A DNA stretch of 64,000 bases from an uncultured Ilumatobacter sp. (GCA_937905835.1 CALCXK010000120.1:1-64000); one strand, 5' to 3'. Shown: positions 16,587 through 26,212, numbered from the stretch's first letter. Made by a program: numbers and translations. The notes: a model not told the origin generated them from the sequence alone.

Positions 16587-18335
16587 CTACGCCTCCATGA
16601 CGACGGGAACGATCATGGGCTTGCGCTTGGTCCGATCGCTGACGAACTTCCCTGCTGCACGCCGAACCTCGCGCTCCAACTGCTCAACATCGCGGACGCC
16701 GTCAGCAAGCGCCTTCTCGACGCGGGCCGCAACCGTGTCGCAGGCTTCGTCGAGCAGGTCGTCGGCTTCGGGTGCGTACACCCAGCCGCGTGTAATGATC
16801 TCAGGGCCCACCAGAACCTTGCCGGTCTGAATATCGACGGTGACCACAACGACGACCACGCCCTCTTCGGAGAGCTTCTGTCGGTCGCGCAGCACGCCTT
16901 GGCCAACGTCGCCGACAATACCGTCGACGTACAGGTAGCCAGCGGGTACGCGGCCGACTGGGGCCAGGCCGCCGGACGACAGTTCGAGGACATCGCCGTC
17001 TTCGCATTCGATGACCCGGTCAGTGGGAACGCCCATCAGTTCACCGAGCTTGGCGTTGGCAACCATGTGGCGGTACTCGCCGTGGATCGGCACGAACCAC
17101 TCAGGGTTGACGATCGAGAGATAGGTCTTGATGTCATCAGCCTTCGCATGGCCGGTGGCATGCACGTCCATGACACCGGAGTGCACGACGTGGGCGCCGC
17201 GGCGCAGCAGCCCGTCGATCACCTTGTTGACGCTTCCCTCGTTGCCGGGGATGGCATGGCTCGACAGCACGACCGTGTCGTCTTCGCCAAGCTGGAGCCA
17301 CTTGTTCTCGCCGCGGGCCATCAGACCGAGCGCCGACATCGGCTCACCCTGCGAACCAGTCGAGATGATGCACACCTCGCCCGGCTGGTATTTGCCGATC
17401 TCTTCGATGTCGATCAGCGACGACTCGGGGATGCTGAACACGCCGAGGTCGAGGCCCAGACGGATGTTCTTCTTCATGCTCAGACCAAGCGTGGCGACCT
17501 TGCGTCCCTCGCCGACTGCTGCATCCGCGATCTGTTGGATGCGGTGGAGGTGGCTCGCGAAGCTGGCAGTGATGATCCGGCGACCACGTTCCTGCGCGAA
17601 CAGCGAGCGAAGCACTCCGCCGACATTGGTCTCGCTCGACGCGTAACCGGGCTCTTCGGCATTCGTCGAGTCGCTCATCAGCAACCGGATGCCTTCGTTC
17701 TTTGCGAGCTGGCCGATGCGGGCAAGGTCAGCGCGGCGTGAATCAACCGGCGTCAGGTCGATCTTGAAGTCGCCCGAGTGCAGCACGACGCCCTGCGCAG
17801 TGTGGACAGCGATGGCATGTGCGTGGGGCACCGAGTGGGTGACCGGAATGAACTCGACGAGCAGGGAACCAATGTCGATCTGCTGACCATCATGGACCGG
17901 ACGCATGTCAATTCTCGACATCAGGCCGGCTTCTTCGATCCGGTTTCGGGCCAGGCCGAGCGCAAGGGCCGAGCCATACACCGGGAGTGGTTCGCTCCGC
18001 AGGTCGCCGAGGCCGCCTTCTTTGCGGTCGCGAACCAAGTACTGAATGGCGCCGATGTGATCCTCGTGGCCGTGCGTGAGCACGATGGCCGAGAGCCTCT
18101 CGGCGTTCTCACGGAGATACGTGAAGTCGGGGAGGATCAAATCGATCCCGTGGTGATGCGGGTCAGGGAACATCAAGCCGCAATCGATGAGCATCATCGT
18201 GCGTTCGGGATCATCAGCCGAGCCTTGCTCGATGACCATGCAGTTTCGGCCAATCTCGCCGAGCCCACCGAGAAACACGACACGGACGGGCACCTTCGGG
18301 TCGAGTGGCGCTGTCATCGGTTGGGGGTTACTCAT
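16587..18335 (-). CDS. rnj: Ribonuclease J
   Basis: 582 residues, full length. Metallo-beta-lactamase/beta-CASP RNase with the zinc motif HGHEDH at residues 88-93, LHSGDFKIDLTPV, SDSTNAEEPGY, STGSQGEPMSAL and HATGHAKADD plus PIHGEYRH motifs. It has both endonuclease and 5'-3' exonuclease activity in RNA decay and rRNA processing. Its ATG overlaps the TGA of dapA as ATGA, the dapA-rnj pair also seen in mycobacteria. Confidence 0.96.
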   Translation of the reverse strand: MSNPQPMTAPLDPKVPVRVVFLGGLGEIGRNCMVIEQGSADDPERTMMLIDCGLMFPDPHHHGIDLILPDFTYLRENAERLSAIVLTHGHEDHIGAIQYLVRDRKEGGLGDLRSEPLPVYGSALALGLARNRIEEAGLMSRIDMRPVHDGQQIDIGSLLVEFIPVTHSVPHAHAIAVHTAQGVVLHSGDFKIDLTPVDSRRADLARIGQLAKNEGIRLLMSDSTNAEEPGYASSETNVGGVLRSLFAQERGRRIITASFASHLHRIQQIADAAVGEGRKVATLGLSMKKNIRLGLDLGVFSIPESSLIDIEEIGKYQPGEVCIISTGSQGEPMSALGLMARGENKWLQLGEDDTVVLSSHAIPGNEGSVNKVIDGLLRRGAHVVHSGVMDVHATGHAKADDIKTYLSIVNPEWFVPIHGEYRHMVANAKLGELMGVPTDRVIECEDGDVLELSSGGLAPVGRVPAGYLYVDGIVGDVGQGVLRDRQKLSEEGVVVVVVTVDIQTGKVLVGPEIITRGWVYAPEADDLLDEACDTVAARVEKALADGVRDVEQLEREVRRAAGKFVSDRTKRKPMIVPVVMEA

Positions 18336-19234
18336 TGCTGGGATCTTTCACGGGTGGCGAGCAGGTTGCGGTAGACCGCTCGGGCGGCGTCTTCGGTGCC
18401 GGTCGGGGCTGGGCCCATCGGGAGACGACATGCGCCAACCCGGTGGCCGAGCGTCTGCATCATGACTTTGGGTTGCACCGGGTTCGGTGCGTCGTCGTTG
18501 CCTTCGAACGAGTAGCTCTCGATCAGCAGACGGTTGATCCGCTGGGCTTCGGCGATGTCTCCCCGGTTCCATGCTGCAAACATCTTGGTGTGCTCGGGTG
18601 CGGCCCAGTGGGTGCACACCCCGACCGCCCCGACCGCCCCAACTGCAAGCAGCGGCAAGTTCATCGGCGAGTCGCCCGAGTACACCTCGAAGTCGTCCGG
18701 GACAGCCGCGATGACCTTGGCGGTCTCACTCGGATCGCCTGCGGCATCCTTGAGCGCCACAATGTTCGTGACGTCAGTGGCAAGGCGGATCATGGTGTCG
18801 TTCGACATCTTGCGACCGGTGCGCTTCGGGATGTCGTAGATCATCACGGCCAGGTCGGTCGCAGACGCGATAGCTCGGAAGTGGGCCTCGATGCCGATCT
18901 GTGACGGTCGGTTGTAATACGGGCTGACACCGAGGATCGCAGCGAGGCCGAGCTTGCTCGCTTCGGCGGTGAGGCCGACGTCCTGGCGGGTGTTCGAACC
19001 AGTGGTGCCGCCGATGACGGGCACCGTGACCGCTGCCGAGATCGTTTCGAACAGCGTCAACTTCTCCTCGATACTCAGTGTTGCTGATTCGCCGGTCGTG
19101 CCAGAAACGACGAGCGACTCATTGCCTTCGGCGACCAAAAACTTGGCCAAAGCGACCGCCGCATCGACGTCGAGCTCACCGTCGTTGTCAAACGGGGTGA
19201 CCATCGCAACAGAGACCACACCGAAGCGCGGCAT
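18332..19234 (-). CDS. dapA: 4-hydroxy-tetrahydrodipicolinate synthase
   Basis: 300 residues. The TIM-barrel signature GTTGESATLSIEEK is at about 45-58, the catalytic Tyr133 in MIYDIPKRTG, and the Schiff-base Lys162 in VALKDAAGDPS. It condenses pyruvate with aspartate semialdehyde, the committed step to diaminopimelate and lysine. The second enzyme of the pathway, dapB, is 12 kb away on the same strand (31214-31996). The 4-base overlap couples it to rnj. Confidence 0.96.
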   Translation of the reverse strand: MPRFGVVSVAMVTPFDNDGELDVDAAVALAKFLVAEGNESLVVSGTTGESATLSIEEKLTLFETISAAVTVPVIGGTTGSNTRQDVGLTAEASKLGLAAILGVSPYYNRPSQIGIEAHFRAIASATDLAVMIYDIPKRTGRKMSNDTMIRLATDVTNIVALKDAAGDPSETAKVIAAVPDDFEVYSGDSPMNLPLLAVGAVGAVGVCTHWAAPEHTKMFAAWNRGDIAEAQRINRLLIESYSFEGNDDAPNPVQPKVMMQTLGHRVGACRLPMGPAPTGTEDAARAVYRNLLATRERSQQ

Positions 19235-19364
19235 CAGCAGGACCTCAGAAACACAGTGCTGTTCACGGCACAGAACCTATTGGATGTCTCGCCATTTCAT
19301 GCGGCTGACTTATCGCGATGAGCAGAAGGGATGAGTTGCCACGGTGTGCAGGCGGGACGTCGGG

Positions 19365-19982
19365 CTAGAACGAACCTTCGGCTGAGCGATCGATTCCCTG
19401 AGTGAGGATCAGGTCCTCATGTAACTCCATCCAGGCGTCGTGGTAGCTCCCGCACATCACACCGGTGAACATGTTGGACTCACCCGCCTGCAGTCGGCCG
19501 ATCGAAGATGCGAGGCGTGGCCCGTAGCAGGCGAGGCGGTCAACAAGGCTGGCTGTCGAAACCAGGATCGGTTGAGCCCGGCCATCGAGGTCGACAAGCC
19601 GAGCGACCACCGCCGCGTCATAAGCGGCGTCGGTGTGATCGTTGACGCCACCGTTGCGAAGCTGCCAGTCGCCACAGAGTGTCTTGAACTCGGTGTTGAG
19701 TTCCAGGTAGCCGGCATACAGCGGCGCCAGCGCAGCGAGGTCGGCACCGACAAGATCAGTCTCGAGCATGGCGGGGTGGGCGGCGCGACCGTCAGGAGTT
19801 AACTGCCACAGCGATCTGGCCTCTCGGAACTGAGCGTGTGCTGCCGCTGCCAGGTCGTCGAGATGCGCCTGCACCGTCGCTGCGTCAAAACCGGTCATTT
19901 CCCGAAGCGTGTCGACGGTCGCAAAACCTTTGATTCGCAATGCGTGGAATGTGCAGAACTTCGGTGTCGAGGTGTGCCCCAT
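19365..19982 (-). CDS. Winged-helix (MarR-like) N-terminal domain protein, unknown function
   Basis: 205 residues. The first ~75 look like a winged helix: LHALRIKGFATVDTLREMTG, then FDAATVQAHLDDLAAAAHAQ, ending in the wing SLWQLTPDGRAAH. The remaining ~130 residues form a helical domain (YLELNTEFKTLCGDWQLRNG, ASSIGRLQAGESNMFTGV, DAWMELHEDLILTQGIDR). The C-terminal half resembles a conserved actinobacterial domain found alone or attached to other proteins. A DNA-binding regulatory role is an inference. It lies 10 bases after the flippase-like gene, probably in one operon. Confidence 0.65.
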   Translation of the reverse strand: MGHTSTPKFCTFHALRIKGFATVDTLREMTGFDAATVQAHLDDLAAAAHAQFREARSLWQLTPDGRAAHPAMLETDLVGADLAALAPLYAGYLELNTEFKTLCGDWQLRNGGVNDHTDAAYDAAVVARLVDLDGRAQPILVSTASLVDRLACYGPRLASSIGRLQAGESNMFTGVMCGSYHDAWMELHEDLILTQGIDRSAEGSF

Positions 19983-19992
19983 TTACCTAACA

Positions 19993-21051
19993 TTAACGAC
20001 TGGTCGGTTCGGCAGTGAATCCCACCACCGCGACGACCGTCGGCACGGGCGGCGTCCTCGTTCGTCGCCACCAGAGATACAGCCCGGTTCCGACGAGAAT
20101 CGGGAGAACGTAGGTGATGAACCGGTACACCAGCACACCAGCGAGCGCCACGTCGGTCTGTACGCCCGCTGCCACAAGCGCACCCGTCAGCCCTGCTTCA
20201 ATCACGCCGATACCACCCGGGGTCGGAGCAAACGAGCCGAGGATTTGGGCGACAAAAAAGACACGTGCGAATTCCGTGACTCCCAATTCGTCCCCGACGC
20301 CGAGCCCGCGCAATGCCGTCCAAAGGATGATGACGCCCGTCCCCTGCGCGATCGTTGTTCGCAGCAAGAGCGCGAACGGTCGACGAGCAGTCGCTCGAAG
20401 CAAGCCTCGAACCTCGACAACCAAGGCCACAGCATCGCCACGTGCCAGCCCCGGCGTCGAACCAGCAAACTTGGACCGCACCCATTCGGCTCGTTCTGTG
20501 GTCCAACGGTGGGCTTTCGGCGAGAAGAGGGCAACGGACCAAAACGCCGCTGAACCGACCAAGACCGCGGCGGAACCGGCAATGATCAGCAGATCAGCCA
20601 GGCTGGCATCGCGCCGGCTGATATCCGCCAACGTCGCCACCAACGGATACCCCCAGCTCACGAAGGCTGTCGCCACACCAGACGCCACGAGCATGTGGAC
20701 GAATGGTCCCGCAGACGCTCCGCTGTCACGCGCAATCTGCCACCGCAGCAACGTAGCGAGCGGTCCGCCAGCCGGAACACCCTTGGTCACTGCCGACCCG
20801 ACGTCACCAATGACCTCGGCGCGGCCGAGCGACGTTCCAGGCAACAGCGATCGGATCACGTCGGCTCGCGACACCCGCTCGATGACCCCAAGCACTGCCA
20901 AGATGGCCAGCGTCGATCCGGAAAAACCTCGAAGTAAACCAATCGCATCGACGATGGTCCGGCGCTGCACAACAGTCGCTCCGACGAGCAGGGCAACGAC
21001 CACCAGTACGGCGAAGCGGCGCACCCGTGAGTCGCTCGCCAGCCGCCGCAT
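19993..21051 (-). CDS. Lysylphosphatidylglycerol-synthase-like (UPF0104/YbhN) membrane protein
   Basis: 352 residues, seven or eight hydrophobic segments. The family signature is in the last third: FVAQILGSFAPTPGGIGVIE followed by AGLTGALVAAGV, plus an N-terminal basic Arg region and VLGVIERVSRADVIRSLL. These are the flippase/transmembrane domains of MprF/AglD-type proteins without the soluble lysyl-transfer domain, so a lipid-translocation role is more likely than aminoacyl transfer. Operon with the winged-helix gene downstream. Confidence 0.78.
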   Translation of the reverse strand: MRRLASDSRVRRFAVLVVVALLVGATVVQRRTIVDAIGLLRGFSGSTLAILAVLGVIERVSRADVIRSLLPGTSLGRAEVIGDVGSAVTKGVPAGGPLATLLRWQIARDSGASAGPFVHMLVASGVATAFVSWGYPLVATLADISRRDASLADLLIIAGSAAVLVGSAAFWSVALFSPKAHRWTTERAEWVRSKFAGSTPGLARGDAVALVVEVRGLLRATARRPFALLLRTTIAQGTGVIILWTALRGLGVGDELGVTEFARVFFVAQILGSFAPTPGGIGVIEAGLTGALVAAGVQTDVALAGVLVYRFITYVLPILVGTGLYLWWRRTRTPPVPTVVAVVGFTAEPTSR

Positions 21052-21150
21052 TCGCTCAAAGTAGAACGATCAGCCAACAACTGCCAGACCGGCCTCGCTT
21101 CTTTTCGGCCTCGATTCTTTCCAGCCTGGGCGGTTTCAGCCGAGACAATT

Positions 21151-22566
21151 TCAGCCCGGGATTTGCTTGCGGCTGACACCGTCGGCGATCGCTGCAGCAG
21201 CAACTGCTTTAGCCACCGCCATCGATACTTCACGGTCGAACACCGAGGGCATGATGTTGGTCGGACTCAGCATGTCGTCTGTCACCGATTCGGCGATTGC
21301 CTTCGCTGCAGCGAGTTTCATGCCTTCGGTGATGTCGGTGGCCTGTGCGTCGAGTGCACCGCGGAAGATCCCGGGGAAGGCCAACACGTTGTTGATCTGG
21401 TTCGGGTAGTCACTGCGGCCCGTGCCCATAACAGCGACGAGGTCGCCCACGAGCTCAGGGCGGATCTCGGGGTCGGGATTCGCCATCGCAAACACGATGG
21501 GATCCGCGGCCATGTTGCCGATGTCGTCGACGGTGAGCACATCAGGCGCACTGACGCCGATGAACACGTCTGCCCCGTGCATGACATCAGAGAGCGCTCC
21601 CTGCTTGCCGTCAGGATTAGTGTTCTCTGCGAACCACTGCTTCCAGGCGTTGAGCCCCTCGCGTCCGTCGTACACCGCACCCTTGCTGTCGACACCGACG
21701 ATCTTGCTCGCACCGGCGCCGAGCAGGATCTTGCCGATGGCAACGCCGGCCGCACCGACGCCGGAGATCACGATGTTCAGGTCGGCCATCTTCTTACCGG
21801 TGATGCGCAATGCGTTCTCGAGGGCAGCGAGAGTGACCACAGCGGTGCCGTGCTGGTCGTCGTGGAAGACCGGGATGTCGAGCGCTGCTTTAAGCGCCTC
21901 TTCGACCTGGAAAGCACCCGGTGCAGCAATGTCTTCGAGGTTGATTCCACCGAAGGTCGGAGCCAGCCGGATGACGGTCTCGATGATCTCTTCGGGGCTC
22001 GACACGTCGAGGCAGATCGGGAACGCATCGACGCCACCGAACTCTTTGAACAGCAGCGCCTTACCCTCCATCACGGGCATGGCACCCTTCGGGCCAATGT
22101 TGCCGAGGCCAAGCACTGCGCTGCCATCGGAGACAATTGCCACGGTGTTCTTGCGGATCGTGTACACGTCGGCCAGACGCTCGTCGGCCGCGATGGCCTT
22201 GCACACGCGTGCGACGCCCGGTGTGTAGGCCATCGACAAGTCGTCCGCGTCCCCCACCGGGCAGAGTGACAGCACTTCGATCTTGCCGCCCTCGTGCATC
22301 CGGAAGGTGCGGTCGTGCCACTGCTCGAGAGTGACACCCTCTGTCGCCTGGACAGCAGACACGATCTCAGCCTGGTGTTCGACGCTGGAGCAGTTGACGA
22401 CAATGTCGCGTTCAAGTTCCTTGCCCTTGGCAACGAAGCCCTCGATAGCGAAGATGTTGCCGCCTGCCTCCCCAATGGCCGTGCAGAGACGCCCAAGTAC
22501 CCCTGGCACGTTGTCCAACGTGACATCGAGTGAGATCGAGTACTGCGTGGCGGGAGGCTTCGACAT
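21151..22566 (-). CDS. NAD(P)-dependent malic enzyme with N-terminal ACT domain
   Basis: 471 residues. The N-terminal ~80 form an ACT regulatory domain (SISLDVTLDNVPGVLGRLCT). The catalytic part shows AYTPGVARVCKAIA, RKNTVAIVSDGSAVLGLGNI, GGINLEDIAAPGAFQVEEAL, FHDDQHGTAVVTLAALENAL and the NAD-binding VISGVGAAGVAIG. It decarboxylates malate to pyruvate. The ACT domain suggests allosteric control by a small ligand. Divergent from the amino-acid importer at 22720; the 153-base gap between them should hold both promoters. Confidence 0.95.
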   Translation of the reverse strand: MSKPPATQYSISLDVTLDNVPGVLGRLCTAIGEAGGNIFAIEGFVAKGKELERDIVVNCSSVEHQAEIVSAVQATEGVTLEQWHDRTFRMHEGGKIEVLSLCPVGDADDLSMAYTPGVARVCKAIAADERLADVYTIRKNTVAIVSDGSAVLGLGNIGPKGAMPVMEGKALLFKEFGGVDAFPICLDVSSPEEIIETVIRLAPTFGGINLEDIAAPGAFQVEEALKAALDIPVFHDDQHGTAVVTLAALENALRITGKKMADLNIVISGVGAAGVAIGKILLGAGASKIVGVDSKGAVYDGREGLNAWKQWFAENTNPDGKQGALSDVMHGADVFIGVSAPDVLTVDDIGNMAADPIVFAMANPDPEIRPELVGDLVAVMGTGRSDYPNQINNVLAFPGIFRGALDAQATDITEGMKLAAAKAIAESVTDDMLSPTNIMPSVFDREVSMAVAKAVAAAAIADGVSRKQIPG

Positions 22567-22719
22567 AAGGCAACGAATCTACCGTCGCCTCCCACCGACC
22601 AAGTGTCCGGTGTTTTTGCTGTGCCAGGTCTTTTTTCCCAGGATGACTCCAACGAAACGCCCGGCAAGCGGCGCCGGTAGATTCGACGGTCGCGTGAACA
22701 ACCTCTGAAGGAGACCCAA

Positions 22720-23562
22720 ATGCGTACAACCAAGCTCATCGCCGTCGCTGCGGCAGCCACCCTCGTCCTCGCCGCTTGCGGCAGCGACGACGCCACCAGC
22801 GAGGCCACGGCCGACGCCTGCTCGAACACGATTGACGATGGCATGCTCACGATCGCCACGGGCAACCCGGCGTTCTACCCGTGGGTGATTGACGATACTC
22901 CCGAGTCAGGCCAGGGCTTTGAAGCCGCCGTCGCACTTGCCGTCGGAACACAGATGGGCTACTCGGGCGACGCCGTCACCTGGGTGCGCACCGACTTCGA
23001 TGCCGCCATCCAACCTGGCGCCAAGGACTTCGACTTCAACTTGCAGCAGTTCACGATCACCGACGAGCGCAAGGCGACGGTTGACTTCTCCGACCCCTAC
23101 TACACCGCCAACCAAGCAATCGTTGCACTCAACGGATCATCTGCCGAAGGCGCTACCTCGATCGCTGACCTCAAGGACGTCAAGTTCGGCGCTCAGGCCG
23201 GCACGACCAGCTTCGCCTTCATCACTGACGTGATCCAGCCGACACAAGACGTCTTCGCCTACGACGACAACGTCGGCGCCAAGGCCGCACTCGAAGCCAA
23301 CCAGATCGACGCCGCTGTGTTCGACCTTCCGACCGCTCTCTACGTGTCTGGGGTCGAAATCGACGGAAGTTCGGTCGTCGGCCAGTTCCCGGCCGCAACT
23401 GGCGGAACGACCGACGAATTCGGCCTGCTCCTCGAAAAGGACAGCCCGCTGACGCCTTGCGTCAACGCTGCTGTGCAGGCGTTGTCTGATTCCGGTGAAC
23501 TCGCCGCGATCACCAACGAGTGGCTGTCCGAATTCACCGGCGCTCCAACCATCTCCGAATGA
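22720..23562 (+). CDS. Polar amino-acid ABC transporter substrate-binding lipoprotein
   Basis: 280 residues. Lipoprotein signal (AAATLVLAACGSDD, Cys ~21), then a family-3 solute-binding fold: DGMLTIATGNPAFYPWVIDD, GQGFEAAVALAVGTQMGY, FDFNLQQFTITDERKATVDF and SDPYYTANQAIVAL. A strong GAAGGAGA ribosome-binding site is at 22707-22714. First gene of an SBP-permease-ATPase operon. The ligand is probably a polar amino acid. A hairpin element lies 3 bases after its stop and may reduce readthrough so that binding protein exceeds permease. Confidence 0.9.
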   Translation: MRTTKLIAVAAAATLVLAACGSDDATSEATADACSNTIDDGMLTIATGNPAFYPWVIDDTPESGQGFEAAVALAVGTQMGYSGDAVTWVRTDFDAAIQPGAKDFDFNLQQFTITDERKATVDFSDPYYTANQAIVALNGSSAEGATSIADLKDVKFGAQAGTTSFAFITDVIQPTQDVFAYDDNVGAKAALEANQIDAAVFDLPTALYVSGVEIDGSSVVGQFPAATGGTTDEFGLLLEKDSPLTPCVNAAVQALSDSGELAAITNEWLSEFTGAPTISE

Positions 23563-23565
23563 TGC

Positions 23566-23604
23566 AAGAGTTGCGTACGGGGTCAGGCCCCTTTCGCAAC
23601 TCTT
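23566..23604 (+). repeat. GGGGTCAGGCCCC hairpin element, copy A
   Basis: Outer arms AAGAGTTGCG (23566-23575) and CGCAACTCTT (23595-23604) are perfectly complementary. Inside them is GGGG-TCAGG-CCCC (23579-23591) followed by TTT. It occupies the gap between SBP stop and permease start. The core plus TTTCGCAACT recurs at 49063 and 50965. Confidence 0.85.
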
Positions 23605-23612
23605 TGAACCCT

Positions 23613-24446
23613 ATGGACAGTCAGACACGTCGCGAGGCGTACGAACAGCGACAGCGACGCCGGTCAATCGGCATCGCGTCGGCGAGCACGGCGGTCGTCA
23701 TCGCGACGATCGCCGTGCTCGTTCCGCGGGCACCCCGTTGGGACCGAGTGAGGAAGTCGTTCTTCGACGGCGACATCTTCACCGAATCATTTCCCCGCCT
23801 TCTCGAAGCCTTTTGGCTCGACGTCAAGATCTTTGCCTGGTCCGTCCCGTTGATCTTCGCCCTGTCATTGGCGATAGCGGTCTCGCGTAACACGCGCTCC
23901 CCCGCGCTCTTTCCGCTGCGCGCTGCCGCAGTGATCTACACCGACGTGTTCCGCGGCATCCCCGTCATTCTGACGATTTTTCTCATCGGCTTCGGCGTCC
24001 CGGGCCTGTTCGAATCACGAGCCTGGAGCAACCCCTTGATCTGGGGCTCCGCAGCACTCGTCCTGTCGTATTCGGCGTACGTGTCCGAAGAGATCCGCGC
24101 CGGCATCGAAGGCGTGCACGAGAGCCAGCGTGCCGCCGCACGCTCGCTCGGTATGACCAGTACCCAGACCATGGCCAGCGTCGTCCTCCCCCAGGCCCTG
24201 CGCCGCATCGTGCCGCCGATGATGAACAGTCTCGTTTCGCTGCAGAAAGACGTGGCGCTCGTCAGCCTGATCGGCCCCGTCGAGATCCTCCGCCAGGCCG
24301 GGCTCGACAAGTCAAAGTTCGCCAACTTCACCCCGTACGTCGCAGCAGCCGTCATCTTCCTGATCGTCACGATTCCCTGCACCCGACTCGCTGACTACCT
24401 TCTCAATCGGGAACGGCGCCGCACCGGAGCAACAGCAGTTTCGTGA
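23613..24446 (+). CDS. Polar amino-acid ABC transporter permease (HisM/GlnP type)
   Basis: 277 residues. ATG at 23613 (MDSQTRREAYEQ) is preferred; the frame extends to 23520 but would run through the hairpin element and into the SBP gene. Basic N-terminus, about five membrane helices, and the EAA loop GIEGVHESQRAAARSLGMTS that contacts the ATPase. VFRGIPVILTIFLIGF is typical of the His/Glu/Gln/Arg family. Overlaps the ATPase gene by GTGA. Confidence 0.92.
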   Translation: MDSQTRREAYEQRQRRRSIGIASASTAVVIATIAVLVPRAPRWDRVRKSFFDGDIFTESFPRLLEAFWLDVKIFAWSVPLIFALSLAIAVSRNTRSPALFPLRAAAVIYTDVFRGIPVILTIFLIGFGVPGLFESRAWSNPLIWGSAALVLSYSAYVSEEIRAGIEGVHESQRAAARSLGMTSTQTMASVVLPQALRRIVPPMMNSLVSLQKDVALVSLIGPVEILRQAGLDKSKFANFTPYVAAAVIFLIVTIPCTRLADYLLNRERRRTGATAVS

Positions 24447-25192
24447 CGACTCCCAAGCTCTCGATGCGTGCAGTGTGCAAGGCCTTCGGCACCAACACGG
24501 TGCTCGACGGCATCGACCTCGACGTCGCTCCTGGCGAAGTAATCACCCTGATCGGCGCGTCCGGTTCGGGCAAGTCCACGCTGCTCCGTTGCTGCAACCT
24601 GCTCGAGCCGATCGACGACGGAGCGATTCTGTTCGACGGTGACGACATTAGCGAACCCGGCCTCGAGGCCGACCCGATCCGTCGCCGCATCGGCATGGTC
24701 TTCCAGAGCTTCAACCTCTTTCCGCACATGAGCGTCACCAAGAACGTGGCAATCGGGCCGCGCAAGGTGCTCGGCGTTGACAAGGCCACAGCGAACGCCA
24801 CAGCGGCCGAACTGTTGACACGGCTCGGGCTCGCAGACCGCGCTGACGCCTATCCCGACCAACTCTCTGGTGGCCAGCAGCAGCGCGTGGCAATCGCCAG
24901 GTCACTTGCAATGGGGCCCGAGGTGATGCTGCTCGACGAGATCACGTCGGCGCTCGACCCGGAACTGGTTGGTGAGGTGCTCGACGTGATCCGCGGGCTC
25001 AAGGCCGACGGAATGACCATGCTATTCGCCACTCACGAGATGACCTTCGCCCGTGAGATCAGTGACCGAGTCTGCTTCCTCCACAAGGGCCGGATTCTCG
25101 AACAGGGCCCGCCCGAGCAGATCTTCGGCGATCCGCAAGAGCAGCGCACCCGCGAGTTCCTGCAGCGCGTGATCGACTCAGGCCGACTCTGA
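24443..25192 (+). CDS. Polar amino-acid ABC transporter ATP-binding protein (GlnQ/HisP type)
   Basis: 249 residues. Walker A GASGSGKST (38-46), Q-loop FQSFNLFPHMSV, signature LSGGQQQRVAIARSLAM, Walker B VMLLDEITSALDPEL (Ile in place of the more common Pro after DE), and H-loop FATHEMTF. GTG start inside the permease stop (GTGA at 24443-24446), so coupled translation. It energises amino-acid uptake with the two preceding genes. Confidence 0.95.
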   Translation: MTTPKLSMRAVCKAFGTNTVLDGIDLDVAPGEVITLIGASGSGKSTLLRCCNLLEPIDDGAILFDGDDISEPGLEADPIRRRIGMVFQSFNLFPHMSVTKNVAIGPRKVLGVDKATANATAAELLTRLGLADRADAYPDQLSGGQQQRVAIARSLAMGPEVMLLDEITSALDPELVGEVLDVIRGLKADGMTMLFATHEMTFAREISDRVCFLHKGRILEQGPPEQIFGDPQEQRTREFLQRVIDSGRL

Positions 25193-25219
25193 CCGTCGGC
25201 GTTTTTCGTGGTATCGGCG

Positions 25220-25241
25220 GTTTCGCCGCGCGCGCCGAAAC
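25220..25241. terminator. Convergent GC-rich hairpin
   Basis: GTTTCG...CGAAAC arms (25220-25225, 25236-25241) enclose a self-complementary CGCGCGCG core in the 60-base gap between two convergent genes. It could act as a bidirectional terminator. No clear T tract, so confidence is low. Confidence 0.4.
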
Positions 25242-25252
25242 ACCCGACCGCT

Positions 25253-26116
25253 CTAACTCGAAACGCCGCAGACGAGATTCCGGTTGAGGCAGTTGGCGAC
25301 TTCGCCCTCCAGCTTGGTCTGGTCCCAAACGTTCCAGAAGTCGGCGTGGGCTGTCTCGACGCCGCCCGAGCTGAGCGACAGGTCGGTGGGGTCGACGGGC
25401 GGATAGTCGATCCCGATCGTCAACTGCGGTAGCACCACCGGGTGACTGTCAGGGCAGCCGTTGGCCTCGACGCTGCTGTATCGGGCGTGCGCAGACGATC
25501 CGAAGCCGGTGAGGCGTTCACCGTCCCAGCAGTCAGGGAACGTGACAATCATCCGCAGCGTCGAGCTGGCACCGCACTGGAGCGGCGCATCTTCTCGCAC
25601 TGCTCCCGTTCCGCACGACCAGGCAACGATGTTCGTCGACTGGGACTGCTGCGACGCGGAGTCGCCACCGATCAGCATCAGCCCCTCGGGATAGGCAACG
25701 ATCTCTTCGTGGTCGACACCCTGGCCAGGCCGGTAGTAAGCCGTCATACTGGTCGGCTCGATGGCGCGCCCCGTCGGATCGAGGAGGGCCGGTGCCCAAT
25801 ACGACGCTGTGTCACGACGCTGCTCGCACGATGTGTTCGCATTCAGCAGCCGGTCGCCGTATCCCGGGTTCGAGTCCACCGAGTTGTTGCCAAAGAACAG
25901 GTGAAGGTGGCTCTTGCCTGGCTGCCACGGCAGCACGAGCGGGTCGTCGAACGCAACGTGACTCAGGTCGCACTGCACCACAAACTGGGCGAGACGCCCC
26001 TGCGGACCGCGCCGCTCAGGGTCCGGATCACGAGTGACGTTGGACTGTGCACTCGATCCGCACGCCGCCAGCACCAGCAGCGTGGCGACGAGCGCTGCTG
26101 ATCGAAATCGCTTCAC
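25253..26116 (-). CDS. DUF1996 domain lipoprotein
   Basis: 287 residues from the GTG at 26116, which directly begins a signal peptide (VKRFRSAALVATLLVLAACG, lipobox LAAC). The body carries DUF1996 hallmarks: KSHLHLFFGNNSVDSNPGYG, AYYRPGQGVDHEEIVAYPEG and the C-terminal TAHADFWNVWDQTKLE. DUF1996 proteins are extracellular in bacteria and fungi; the function is unknown, though conserved His/Asp residues suggest metal or carbohydrate binding. The ORF continues upstream to 26194 but without signal-peptide character. Confidence 0.82.
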   Translation of the reverse strand: MKRFRSAALVATLLVLAACGSSAQSNVTRDPDPERRGPQGRLAQFVVQCDLSHVAFDDPLVLPWQPGKSHLHLFFGNNSVDSNPGYGDRLLNANTSCEQRRDTASYWAPALLDPTGRAIEPTSMTAYYRPGQGVDHEEIVAYPEGLMLIGGDSASQQSQSTNIVAWSCGTGAVREDAPLQCGASSTLRMIVTFPDCWDGERLTGFGSSAHARYSSVEANGCPDSHPVVLPQLTIGIDYPPVDPTDLSLSSGGVETAHADFWNVWDQTKLEGEVANCLNRNLVCGVSS

Positions 26117-26212
26117 GGCGTGCAGCGTAGAGACCGCTCGGCCCGGCCGACCGATGGTGCGGCAATGTTCACCACTGCCCCACCATCGGTTCAATCCCGG
26201 GTGTCGAGTTGA

